A stretch of 9,525 nt of DNA from VGCC01 sp044375955 (GTDB lineage Bacteria > Actinomycetota > Actinomycetes > S36-B12). Of the stretch, positions 1-7,671 are shown in pieces (position 1 is the first letter of the stretch; each line of letters starts with the position of its first letter). Location of the stretch: the NCBI GenBank assembly GCA_044375955.1, contig JBILLS010000055.1:1-9525 (forward strand). Direction: 5' to 3'. Under the pieces are notes generated by a model, which searched no databases, had not been told where the DNA came from, and saw only the letters and a list, made by a program, of their open reading frames with translations. The position numbers and the translations under genes were made by a program.

Positions 1-784
1 TTTGCGGGGTATCCCATGACGTGATCGTGGCATGGATGACATCCCCTGCGCTGACGGACACGGGAGTTGCTCCGTCCATGACGATCAGGTGCCCATCGTC
101 GTCGACTCCCGACGCGGTTCCACTCACGCTCGCGCCTCCGGGGAGTCGGACGATCACCTCACGGCCCAGGGTGAGGCACGCGCTTCGGAATTCGTCGAGG
201 AGCCCGGTGTCTTCGGCGCGCCATCGGGCACGAAGCTCCTCGAGGTTCACGAGGACTCGCGCCAGGAGTTCCTCTCGATCCGTACGGCCACCCTCCACGA
301 GCACGGAGGTCGCCTCCGCGGTCGGTAGCGCCTCCTCCGTCCAGGCCACGTTGATCCCGATACCCACGATCGCCATGCTTCCGACGACCTCGGTCAGGAG
401 TCCACCGATCTTGCGCTGCCCGACGACCAGATCATTCGGCCACTTGACGCCCACGCGGACACCGCACGCATCGAGGAGGGCCTCGCGGGCGGCGAGTGCT
501 GCAACCATCGACAGAAGCGGCCAACGTTCCGGGGGGACTCCCACGAGAGACACCCGTACCGACATCCATAGCCCGGCACCGGCATTGCTCACCCAGGAGC
601 GATCGAGTCGCCCGCGTCCCGCGGTCTGTTCGTCGGCCACGACACACACGCCCTCCGCATCACCCGGGTGGTGGGTGAGAACACCGTTCGTGGACTCGAC
701 ACTGTCGAGTACGACGGGTGCGGGCCATGTTCCACCCAGCGCGCGCATGCGCGAGGCAACGAGCGAGGGATCGAGAGCACTCAC
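1..784 (-). CDS. birA: Biotin--[acetyl-CoA-carboxylase] ligase (BirA), 3' end cut by window edge
   Basis: This enzyme activates biotin with ATP to biotinyl-5'-AMP and transfers it to the acceptor lysine of biotin carrier domains, here most likely Lys547 of AccA3 in the same locus. Reading the minus strand from GTG at 784-782 gives 261 codons open to the left edge. Visible motifs are DSVESTN (27-33), the biotinyl-AMP loop DEQTAGRGR (51-59), KWPND (114-118, with the biotin-contacting Lys114), GQRKIGGLLTE (122-132) and GIGINV (141-146). The C-terminal SH3-like cap has GHLIVMDG and GDVIHA, so only a few residues should be missing. There is no N-terminal helix-turn-helix, so it looks like a monofunctional ligase rather than the E. 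coli ligase/repressor type. The GTG start sits 6 nt after a TACCTT hexamer and lacks a Shine-Dalgarno sequence, suggesting a leaderless mRNA. An alternative ATG at 748 would still keep the catalytic domain. It is divergent from accD with 30 bp between starts. Confidence 0.95.
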   Translation of the reverse strand, partial: MSALDPSLVASRMRALGGTWPAPVVLDSVESTNGVLTHHPGDAEGVCVVADEQTAGRGRLDRSWVSNAGAGLWMSVRVSLVGVPPERWPLLSMVAALAAREALLDACGVRVGVKWPNDLVVGQRKIGGLLTEVVGSMAIVGIGINVAWTEEALPTAEATSVLVEGGRTDREELLARVLVNLEELRARWRAEDTGLLDEFRSACLTLGREVIVRLPGGASVSGTASGVDDDGHLIVMDGATPVSVSAGDVIHATITSWDTPQ

Positions 785-814
785 GTGGCTAAGGTACGCA
801 GTCAGGGAGGCCGC
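785..814. promoter_or_regulatory. Compact divergent birA/accD promoter with overlapping -10 hexamers
   Basis: Only 30 bp separate the birA and accD start codons. The 7-bp core TAAGGTA at 790-796 contains TAAGGT on the plus strand (790-795) and TACCTT on the minus strand (796-791). Both fit the actinobacterial -10 consensus TANNNT. The minus-strand copy ends 6 nt before the birA GTG (leaderless geometry). The plus-strand copy would start an accD mRNA near 802 with a leader of about 13 nt that contains the Shine-Dalgarno sequence. I see no convincing -35 on either side. The hexamers are directly visible; promoter activity is inferred. Confidence 0.55.
804..810 (+). promoter_or_regulatory. Ribosome binding site deciding the accD start
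   Basis: AGGGAGG lies 4 nt upstream of ATG at 815. This favours ATG 815 over an in-frame GTG at 785, which would put this site inside the coding sequence, and over the open frame that continues back to 668 inside birA. Confidence 0.7.
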
Positions 815-2403
<1,589 letters not shown>

Positions 2404-2407
<4 letters not shown>

Positions 2408-2592
2408 GTGAGACTCCCCTGCTCCGCGTGGTGTCCGGCAACGCCACCGAGGAAGACATCGCGGCCATCCTGGCTGCCTTCGCGCAGATCCCCACAGAGG
2501 AGCAGAGCGCTGACGCGTGGACAGTCCGCACCAGTGGCCTCCGTAGACCTCTCGAGCACGGACCGTTGGCCTGGCGTATGTCCCTCCGGTGA
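2404..2592 (+). CDS. accE: Acyl-CoA carboxylase epsilon subunit (AccE)
   Basis: This 62-residue protein matches the small epsilon subunits found only with actinobacterial acyl-CoA carboxylases, which bind the beta subunit and raise or stabilise activity of the alpha-beta complex. The start reads SETPLLRVVSGNATEEDIAAI, the typical 'LRVVrGnpt.eE.AAl' opening. The end, RTSGLRRPLEHGPLAWRMSL, has the tryptophan/arginine-rich 'RRPL..GP.AWR' tail. The length is like Streptomyces epsilon subunits and much shorter than mycobacterial AccE5. GTG at 2404 overlaps the accD stop as GTGA, so translation is probably coupled to accD, which would suit fixed subunit stoichiometry. The identification rests on motifs and position because the protein is very short. 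Confidence 0.88.
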
Positions 2593-3206
2593 TGGCGCGC
2601 CTCGTTCTCGCTTCGCAATCACCTGCACGACTCACGGTGCTGCGTAATGCCGGTGTCACCCCGATCGTGCAGGTCAGCTACGTCGATGAGGATTCATTGG
2701 CACGCGAGCATCCGCATGCGACACCTGCGGAGATCTGCCTGATCCTCGCGCGGGCCAAGGCGGAGGCGGTCGCACCGCACTTCGCGGGTCAGCATGCATT
2801 TGTGCTTGGCTGCGACTCGGTCTTCGACGTCGATGGCGTTGCCTACGGGAAACCGGGCAGCGCCGCGCAGGCGAAGGAGCGGTGGGCGATGATGATGGGT
2901 CGCTCCGGAGTCCTGCGCACGGGACATTGGCTCATCGACCCCGACTCCGGGCGCGCCATCGGTGAGGTGGCTCACACCACGGTGCACATGGGGCACCTGA
3001 ATGAAGCCGAGATGGACGCGTACCTCGACACGGGGGAACCCTTCCACGTTGCCGGAGGATTCACTCTCGACGCACTCGGCGGTGCCTTCGTCGAGGGTGT
3101 CGAGGGAGACCCCTCCAACGTCGTGGGGCTCTCGCTGCCGACCCTGAGACGACTGCTGGCCGAGATGGGGATTACCTGGACCGACCTCTGGGACGCCCGT
3201 CGCTAG
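2592..3206 (+). CDS. maf: Maf family nucleoside triphosphate pyrophosphatase
   Basis: Maf proteins hydrolyse non-canonical or selected nucleoside triphosphates to the monophosphate and pyrophosphate, a house-cleaning role also linked to septum formation in some bacteria. The product is 204 residues. LVLASQSPARLTVLRNAGV (4-22) is the signature opening, with the SPAR substrate loop. VDED follows at 31-34, the catalytic-base Asp75 lies in VLGCDSV, GKP is at 86-88 and GRSGVLRTGH at 103-112. The tail EGDPSNVVGLSLP (171-183) matches actinobacterial Mafs. ATG at 2592 shares its A with the accE stop (TGATG) and gives the usual MxRLVLAS start. GTG at 2589 would add one residue. Maf between accE and the alpha subunit is a known actinobacterial arrangement. 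The mycobacterial sseA rhodanese gene that I recall in this interval is absent. The exact nucleotide preference cannot be read from sequence. Confidence 0.94.
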   Translation: MARLVLASQSPARLTVLRNAGVTPIVQVSYVDEDSLAREHPHATPAEICLILARAKAEAVAPHFAGQHAFVLGCDSVFDVDGVAYGKPGSAAQAKERWAMMMGRSGVLRTGHWLIDPDSGRAIGEVAHTTVHMGHLNEAEMDAYLDTGEPFHVAGGFTLDALGGAFVEGVEGDPSNVVGLSLPTLRRLLAEMGITWTDLWDARR

Positions 3207-3209
3207 AGT
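3204..3209 (+). promoter_or_regulatory. Candidate -10 (TAGAGT) for leaderless accA3 transcript
   Basis: TAGAGT fits TANNNT and lies exactly 6 nt before the accA3 GTG at 3216. Its first three bases are the maf stop codon. There is no Shine-Dalgarno in the 9-nt maf-accA3 gap, so an independent leaderless start inside the operon is plausible. No -35 is evident. Confidence 0.45.
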
Positions 3210-3215
3210 CCCGTC

Positions 3216-4967
3216 GTGCGCAAGGTGCTCATCGCCAATCGCGGGGAAATCGCCGTTCGCGTGATCCGCGCGTGCCGCGATGCATCGCTGCAGTCCGTCG
3301 CGATCTACGCCGACCCCGACCGTGAAGCACTCCATGTGCAACTCGCCGACGAGGCCTATGCACTCGGGGGCTCCACCGCGGCAGAGACGTACCTGAATAT
3401 CGAGAAGGTCATCGCGGCTGCGACGAAGTCCGGCGCGGACGCGGTTCACCCCGGATACGGCTTCCTCTCCGAGAACGCCGACTTCGCTCAGGCGGTGATC
3501 GACGAAGGCCTGACCTGGATCGGGCCACCGCCGCACGCGATCCGCGATCTCGGTGACAAGGTGTCCGCCCGTCACATCGCGCAGCGTGCCGGTGCCCCCC
3601 AGGTCCCCGGGACACCGGATCCGGTGACCAGCGCGGATGAGGTCGTGGCCTTTGCCCGCGAACACGGTCTTCCCGTGGCGATCAAGGCTGCCTTCGGCGG
3701 TGGAGGCCGCGGACTGAAGGTCGCACGGACACTCGAGGAGATTCCGGAGCTGTACGAGTCCGCGGTGCGCGAGGCGATCGCGGCCTTCGGTCGCGGAGAG
3801 TGCTTTGTCGAGCGGTATCTGGACAAGCCACGCCATGTGGAAACCCAGTGCCTGGCGGATGCGCAGGGCAATGTCGTGGTGGTCTCCACCCGCGATTGCT
3901 CACTCCAGCGTCGTCACCAGAAACTCGTGGAGGAAGCACCCGCCCCCTTCCTTTCCCCTGCGCAGATCGAACGTCTCTACGCGTCTTCCAAGGCGATCCT
4001 CAAGGAAGCCGGCTACGTCAACGCGGGGACCTGTGAATTCCTCGTGGGCACCGACGGCACGATCTCCTTCCTCGAGGTGAACACCAGGCTGCAGGTCGAA
4101 CACCCGGTCTCGGAGGAGGTCACCGGAATCGACCTGGTGCGTGAGCAGTTCCGCATCGCCGACGGTGGACTGATCGACTACCCCGATCCCGAGGTGCGCG
4201 GCCACTCGATCGAGTTCCGCATCAACGGCGAGGATCCCGGACGCGGCTTCCTCCCCGCCCCGGGAGCCCTGACCACCTTCACCACACCCAGTGGCCCGGG
4301 TGTGCGCGTGGATGCTGGATTCCAGGCCGGCGACGTGATCGGGGGCAACTTCGATTCCCTCCTCGCCAAACTCATCGTGACCGGCCGGGACCGGGCAGAG
4401 GCACTGGAACGATCACGCCGCGCACTCGATGAACTGCACGTGGTGGGGATCGCCACGGCCACCCCGTTCCATCGCGCCGTGGTGCGCGATCCCGCCTTCG
4501 CACCGCACGACCCCACGGAAACCTTCACCGTCCACACCCGCTGGATCGAGACGGAGTTCGATAACCAGATCCCCGCGTACGGCGCCACGGTCGACGGTGA
4601 CGCTCCTTCGTCTCGGCAGAGTGTGATCGTCGAGGTCGGCGGTAAGCGCCTCGAAGTCACCGTTCCCGCAGGCTTCACGCGCTCCGGCAATGGCGGATCA
4701 CAGAAGCGGAACAAGCGCACCCGGTCACGTGTGGAGCACATCGCCTCCGGGGATGCGCTGGTCGCACCCATGCAGGGAACCGTCGTCAAGGTCGAAGTCA
4801 GTGAAGGTCAGTCCGTGTCGAAGGGTGACCTCATCGTCGTTCTCGAGGCGATGAAGATGGAACAGCCGCTCACCGCTCACAAGGATGGGACGATCACGAA
4901 CCTGCAGGCGACACCGGGGACCACCGTGCCGACGGACACGGTGCTGTGCGAGATCGTCGACGCCTAA
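3216..4967 (+). CDS. accA3: Acyl-CoA carboxylase alpha subunit: biotin carboxylase fused to biotin carrier
   Basis: This subunit carboxylates its own biotin with bicarbonate and ATP, then presents carboxybiotin to AccD. The 583-residue product begins MRKVLIANRGEIAVRVIRAC, the biotin carboxylase N-domain. HPGYGFLSENADFA follows near 75-88. The ATP-grasp domain has IKAAFGGGGRG (Lys157, glycine loop 161-166) and EVNTRLQVEHPV (287-298), whose Glu287, Asn289, Arg291 and Glu295 match the E. coli active site. The biotin carboxylase C-domain runs to about 445. A linker rich in Lys/Arg (about 490-505) leads to the carrier domain, with EAMKM placing the biotinyl lysine at 547, 36 residues from the C-terminus as usual. 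GTG at 3216 gives the canonical N-terminus. It has no Shine-Dalgarno but does have a TAGAGT hexamer 6 nt upstream. It could serve more than one AccD if the genome encodes others. The stop overlaps the convergent cyclotransferase gene by 4 bp. Confidence 0.97.
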   Translation: MRKVLIANRGEIAVRVIRACRDASLQSVAIYADPDREALHVQLADEAYALGGSTAAETYLNIEKVIAAATKSGADAVHPGYGFLSENADFAQAVIDEGLTWIGPPPHAIRDLGDKVSARHIAQRAGAPQVPGTPDPVTSADEVVAFAREHGLPVAIKAAFGGGGRGLKVARTLEEIPELYESAVREAIAAFGRGECFVERYLDKPRHVETQCLADAQGNVVVVSTRDCSLQRRHQKLVEEAPAPFLSPAQIERLYASSKAILKEAGYVNAGTCEFLVGTDGTISFLEVNTRLQVEHPVSEEVTGIDLVREQFRIADGGLIDYPDPEVRGHSIEFRINGEDPGRGFLPAPGALTTFTTPSGPGVRVDAGFQAGDVIGGNFDSLLAKLIVTGRDRAEALERSRRALDELHVVGIATATPFHRAVVRDPAFAPHDPTETFTVHTRWIETEFDNQIPAYGATVDGDAPSSRQSVIVEVGGKRLEVTVPAGFTRSGNGGSQKRNKRTRSRVEHIASGDALVAPMQGTVVKVEVSEGQSVSKGDLIVVLEAMKMEQPLTAHKDGTITNLQATPGTTVPTDTVLCEIVDA

Positions 4968-5407
4968 CCCTCGGTGATGCGGTTGCGGATCGCGGACACG
5001 TAGTCCGTGGGCGCACCCGCTGCTTCGGCGGCACAGGCAAGGGTTTCCAGGTACTCGGCGGTGGGCAATCCCCCCTCATAAGCATCTAGTACGTACGCCC
5101 AGGCGAGTACCTCACCATCCATCGTGTCCACGCGGACCCGAATCTTGCGCCACATCCCGAGCTCGACGTCTTCCCAGATATCAAGAGCCATCTCGTCAAG
5201 ACGTGTGACGTCGTAGAGCATGGTGAACACCGACGACACGGCATCCTCGACCATCGTGCACATTGCACCGAAGCCGATCAGGTCCTCCCCCGCAAACGTC
5301 AGTCGCCAGCCACGAACCCACCCGATGCCCTGCGCCGGCGAGGCCGGTGCACGTTCGGCCATGCGGTGCGGGTCCAGGTTCATGCCGTAGGCGGCGTAGA
5401 GGGCCAC
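4964..5407 (-). CDS. Gamma-glutamylcyclotransferase-like protein (Rv3304-like)
   Basis: The fold is that of the gamma-glutamylcyclotransferase (AIG2/BtrG-like) family, whose members cyclise gamma-glutamyl groups to 5-oxoproline. The start ALYAAYGMNLDPHRM (2-16) contains the YGxN substrate loop. Downstream are GWVRGWRLTFAGED (29-42) and LDIWEDVELG (75-84), where Glu79 aligns with the catalytic glutamate of the family, followed by AWAYVLDAYEGGLPTAEYL. I chose GTG at 5407 (147 residues) because it places the N-terminus directly before LYAAYG, as in the mycobacterial homologue, and lies 6 nt after TACCCT. GTG 5449 and TTG 5461 are in-frame alternatives adding 14 and 18 residues. The substrate is unknown. 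Actinobacteria with mycothiol or gamma-glutamylcysteine would offer candidates, but that is inference. The gene sits between two plus-strand units, convergent with accA3 and divergent from lpdA. Confidence 0.82.
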   Translation of the reverse strand: MALYAAYGMNLDPHRMAERAPASPAQGIGWVRGWRLTFAGEDLIGFGAMCTMVEDAVSSVFTMLYDVTRLDEMALDIWEDVELGMWRKIRVRVDTMDGEVLAWAYVLDAYEGGLPTAEYLETLACAAEAAGAPTDYVSAIRNRITEG

Positions 5408-5413
5408 GTGCCC

Positions 5414-5419
5414 AGGGTA
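5414..5419 (-). promoter_or_regulatory. Candidate -10 (TACCCT) for leaderless cyclotransferase transcript
   Basis: Read on the minus strand, TACCCT is followed by GGGCAC and then GTG at 5407. Hexamer, 6-nt spacing and the CACGTG across the start codon repeat the arrangement before birA. Confidence 0.5.
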
Positions 5420-5459
5420 GGTCTCCGCGGGCCCCGATGGAACGCTCACCGCGGTAGGC

Positions 5460-5464
5460 AAGGA
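5460..5464 (+). promoter_or_regulatory. Ribosome binding site deciding the lpdA start
   Basis: AAGGA is 8 nt from GTG 5473. It overlaps the competing ATG at 5464, so it can only serve the GTG. Confidence 0.6.
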
Positions 5465-5472
5465 TGCTCGCC

Positions 5473-6849
5473 GTGACCCACGTCGTGATCATCGGAGGGG
5501 GACCCGGGGGGTACGAGGCAGCTCTCGTCGGCCGGCAACTCGGCGCGGACGTCACGCTCATCCACCAGGGCGTGGGTGGATCCGCGGTCCTGACGGACTG
5601 TGTCCCGAGCAAGGCGCTGGTCGCCACAGCCGGGGCCATGACCCAGGTCGCGGATTCCGGCGCCGTCGGTGTGCGCATCCATGGAACCTCGCCCGCGGCC
5701 TCCGATATCTCGATCGATCTGGCCAGGGTCAACGCGCGCATCCGAGAGATGGCCCGCACCCAGAGCGCGGATATCGCGAACCAACTGGCCGCGCAGTCCG
5801 TGCACCTCATCGAGGGACGCGGACGCCTGCTCGGTGAAAGCCGCGTCGAGGTTGGTGGCACCACCGTGAACGCCGATGTGATCCTGCTTGCCCCGGGCGC
5901 ACGGCCGCGGACGATGCCCGACGCCGAACCCGATGGGGAGCGCATCCTCACGTGGGAGCAGCTCTATACGCTGCCCGCGCTGCCCGAGCACCTCATCGTC
6001 GTGGGATCCGGTGTGACAGGAGCCGAGTTCGCCTCCGCCTATCGAGGGCTGGGTTCCCAGGTCACCCTCGTCTCCTCGCGTGACCGCGTGCTCCCGAGTG
6101 AGGACGCCGACGCCGCACGGGTGATCGAGGAGGTGTTCGCCAAGCGCGGCATCACCGTGCTGCAGCGCTCCCGGGCCACCTCCGCGCACCGCACCGCGAA
6201 CGGCGTCACGGTCACCCTCACTGACGGGCGAACCATCGAAGGTAGCCACGTCCTCATGGCGGTCGGGTCACTACCGAATGGCGATGACCTCGGACTCGAG
6301 ACCGCCGGGGTCGCAACGGACGATCGTGGCTTCATCGTCGTCGATCGCGTCTCACGCACGAGCGCCCGCGGTGTCTACGCTGCCGGCGACGTCACGGGCG
6401 TGAACATGCTGGCATCCGTGGCCGCCATGCAGGGCCGCATCGCAATGTGGCATGCACTCGGTGATGCGGTCCTGCCGCTGGAAGTGACGAATGTGTCGAG
6501 CACCGTCTTCACCGCGCCCGAGATTTCCACCGTCGGTGTGTCCCAGGCGGAGATCGACTCCGGTGACGTCCGTGCTGATGTCTATCTCATGCCGCTGGCC
6601 ACGAATGCGCGAGCCAAGATGGAGGAGATCGAACACGGATTCGTGAAGATCATCTGCCGCCGCTCGTCACGCATCGTGGCGGGTGCCGTCGTGGTGAGTC
6701 CGCATGCGAGCGAACTCATCCACCCGCTGACGATCGCGGTGGAGCAGCGGCTCACCGTGGATCAACTCGCCCAGACTTTCACCATCTATCCCAGCCTGTC
6801 GGGCTCGATCGCCGAAGCGGCGCGGCGCCTGCACCTGTCCGCGGAGTAG
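5473..6849 (+). CDS. lpdA: LpdA-type flavoprotein NAD(P)H:quinone/disulfide-type oxidoreductase lacking the redox disulfide
   Basis: The 458-residue protein has the pyridine nucleotide-disulfide oxidoreductase layout: FAD motif VVIIGGGPGGYEAAL (4-18), nicotinamide-dinucleotide motif GSGVTGAEFAS (178-188), second FAD motif GVYAAGDVTG (ending near 309, Asp306) and a C-terminal dimerisation domain. The usual CLNVGC redox pair reads AVLTDC (38-43), so only Cys43 remains. The C-terminal catalytic HPT...E region reads YPSLSGSIAEA, with no histidine. It therefore should not be a dihydrolipoamide dehydrogenase. It resembles mycobacterial LpdA (Rv3303c), described as an NAD(P)H:quinone reductase. I chose GTG 5473 for its AAGGA at 8 nt and the direct start MTHVVIIGGG; ATG 5464 would add three residues and remove that site. 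The stop TAG is also the start of a -10-like hexamer for the next gene. A cytoplasmic or membrane-peripheral redox role, possibly protective against quinones, is inferred. Confidence 0.92.
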   Translation: MTHVVIIGGGPGGYEAALVGRQLGADVTLIHQGVGGSAVLTDCVPSKALVATAGAMTQVADSGAVGVRIHGTSPAASDISIDLARVNARIREMARTQSADIANQLAAQSVHLIEGRGRLLGESRVEVGGTTVNADVILLAPGARPRTMPDAEPDGERILTWEQLYTLPALPEHLIVVGSGVTGAEFASAYRGLGSQVTLVSSRDRVLPSEDADAARVIEEVFAKRGITVLQRSRATSAHRTANGVTVTLTDGRTIEGSHVLMAVGSLPNGDDLGLETAGVATDDRGFIVVDRVSRTSARGVYAAGDVTGVNMLASVAAMQGRIAMWHALGDAVLPLEVTNVSSTVFTAPEISTVGVSQAEIDSGDVRADVYLMPLATNARAKMEEIEHGFVKIICRRSSRIVAGAVVVSPHASELIHPLTIAVEQRLTVDQLAQTFTIYPSLSGSIAEAARRLHLSAE

Positions 6850-6852
6850 GTT
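6847..6852 (+). promoter_or_regulatory. Candidate -10 (TAGGTT) for leaderless punA transcript
   Basis: TAGGTT fits TANNNT, begins with the lpdA stop codon and ends 6 nt before the punA GTG at 6859. The 9-nt gap has no Shine-Dalgarno matching the anti-SD. This would give punA-pmmB a transcript separate from lpdA read-through. Confidence 0.45.
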
Positions 6853-6858
6853 TCCCGG

Positions 6859-7671
6859 GTGAGCTTCAACGCCGAGACCCAGGCGCTTCAGGACCGGGCG
6901 GCCGAGTCCGCGGCCACCCTGCGGGCACTCACCGGGGTGGACCACCACGACGTCGCGGTCGTTCTCGGGTCGGGTTGGGTTCCCGCAGCAGACCTGCTCG
7001 GGACAACGGTGGCGGGGTTCCCCAACACGGAGCTCCCCCACTTCTCCGCCCCCGCCGTGGATGGGCATGCGGGCACCATCCGCAGTGTCGATGCCGAGGG
7101 CATCCGCGTCCTGGTGTTCCTCGGGCGCACCCACCTCTATGAAGGAAAGGGTGTCGACGCCGTCACCCATGGTGTGCGCACAGCACAGCAGGCCGGGTGC
7201 CGCAGCATCGTGCTCACCAACGGATGCGGCGGACTCGACGCGTCGTGGAGTCCCGGGACTCCGGTCCTCATCAGGGACCACATCAATCTCACCGGCACGT
7301 CTCCCCTGCATGGCGCACACTTCGTGGATCTCACGGACCTTTACTCGCATCGACTCCGCGCCATGTGTCGCGAGATCGACCCGAGCTTGGCCGAGGGTGT
7401 CTATGCCCAATTCCGTGGGCCGATGTACGAGACGCCGGCAGAGATCGGCATGGTGCGCGCCAGCGGTGGTTCACTCGTGGGGATGAGTACGGCACTGGAA
7501 GCGATCGTCGCGCGATCGATCGGCATGGAGATCCTCGGAGTCTCGCTGGTGACCAACCTCGCCGCGGGCATGGCCGGACCCCTCAACCACGAGGAGGTCC
7601 TCGCCGCGGGCAGGGCGGCCGCCACGCGCATGGGCGGTCTGCTGGCCACGGTCATCCGTCGCATCCCATGA
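6859..7671 (+). CDS. punA: Purine nucleoside phosphorylase, trimeric (PNP/MTAP) type
   Basis: This enzyme splits purine (deoxy)nucleosides with phosphate into free base and (deoxy)ribose-1-phosphate for salvage. The 270-residue product has the whole trimeric-PNP site: VVLGSGW with Ser38, DGHAG with His70, GRTHLYEG with Arg90, His92 and Tyr94, LTNGCGG (119-125), GPMYETPAE with Glu191, GMST with Met209 and Ser210, SLVTN with Asn233, and His244. These correspond to Ser33, His64, Arg84, His86, Tyr88, Glu201, Met219, Ser220, Asn243 and His257 of the mammalian enzyme. The Glu/Asn pair favours 6-oxopurines (guanosine, inosine) over methylthioadenosine. Positionally it equals the mycobacterial gene called deoD, although true deoD enzymes are hexameric. 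GTG 6859 lacks a Shine-Dalgarno but has TAGGTT 6 nt upstream. The stop overlaps the pmmB start as ATGA. Confidence 0.96.
   Translation: MSFNAETQALQDRAAESAATLRALTGVDHHDVAVVLGSGWVPAADLLGTTVAGFPNTELPHFSAPAVDGHAGTIRSVDAEGIRVLVFLGRTHLYEGKGVDAVTHGVRTAQQAGCRSIVLTNGCGGLDASWSPGTPVLIRDHINLTGTSPLHGAHFVDLTDLYSHRLRAMCREIDPSLAEGVYAQFRGPMYETPAEIGMVRASGGSLVGMSTALEAIVARSIGMEILGVSLVTNLAAGMAGPLNHEEVLAAGRAAATRMGGLLATVIRRIP

Larger units (their letters stand above)
5408..5472. promoter_or_regulatory. Divergent cyclotransferase/lpdA intergenic region
   Basis: This 65-bp gap holds a minus-strand TACCCT (5419-5414) 6 nt before the cyclotransferase GTG, in leaderless geometry. On the plus strand, AAGGA (5460-5464) sits 8 nt before GTG 5473 and serves as the lpdA Shine-Dalgarno. 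The only TA steps on the plus strand (TAGGTC at 5418, TAGGCA at 5455) do not meet TANNNT exactly, so the lpdA promoter is not identified; it may lie further upstream or be a poor-consensus site. Confidence 0.5.

Noticed and set aside
668..814. N-terminal extension of accD by 49 residues
   Set aside because: It lies inside birA on the opposite strand, matches no carboxyltransferase sequence, and ATG 815 has its own AGGGAGG.
2694..3836. 380-codon minus-strand open frame opposite maf and accA3
   Set aside because: Same reasoning: no recognisable domain, and it spans two confident genes on the other strand.
5408..5461. Longer N-terminus for the cyclotransferase from TTG 5461 or GTG 5449
   Set aside because: The added residues are not family-like, while GTG 5407 sits directly before LYAAYG and has a TANNNT at the leaderless spacing. 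Not fully excluded.
5446..6249. 267-codon minus-strand open frame opposite lpdA
   Set aside because: It crosses the divergent promoter region and the FAD-binding part of lpdA, with no domain of its own.
7197..7667. Upstream extension of pmmB by 157 codons
   Set aside because: It is another frame of punA; the mutase N-terminus fits the ATG at 7668, which overlaps the punA stop.
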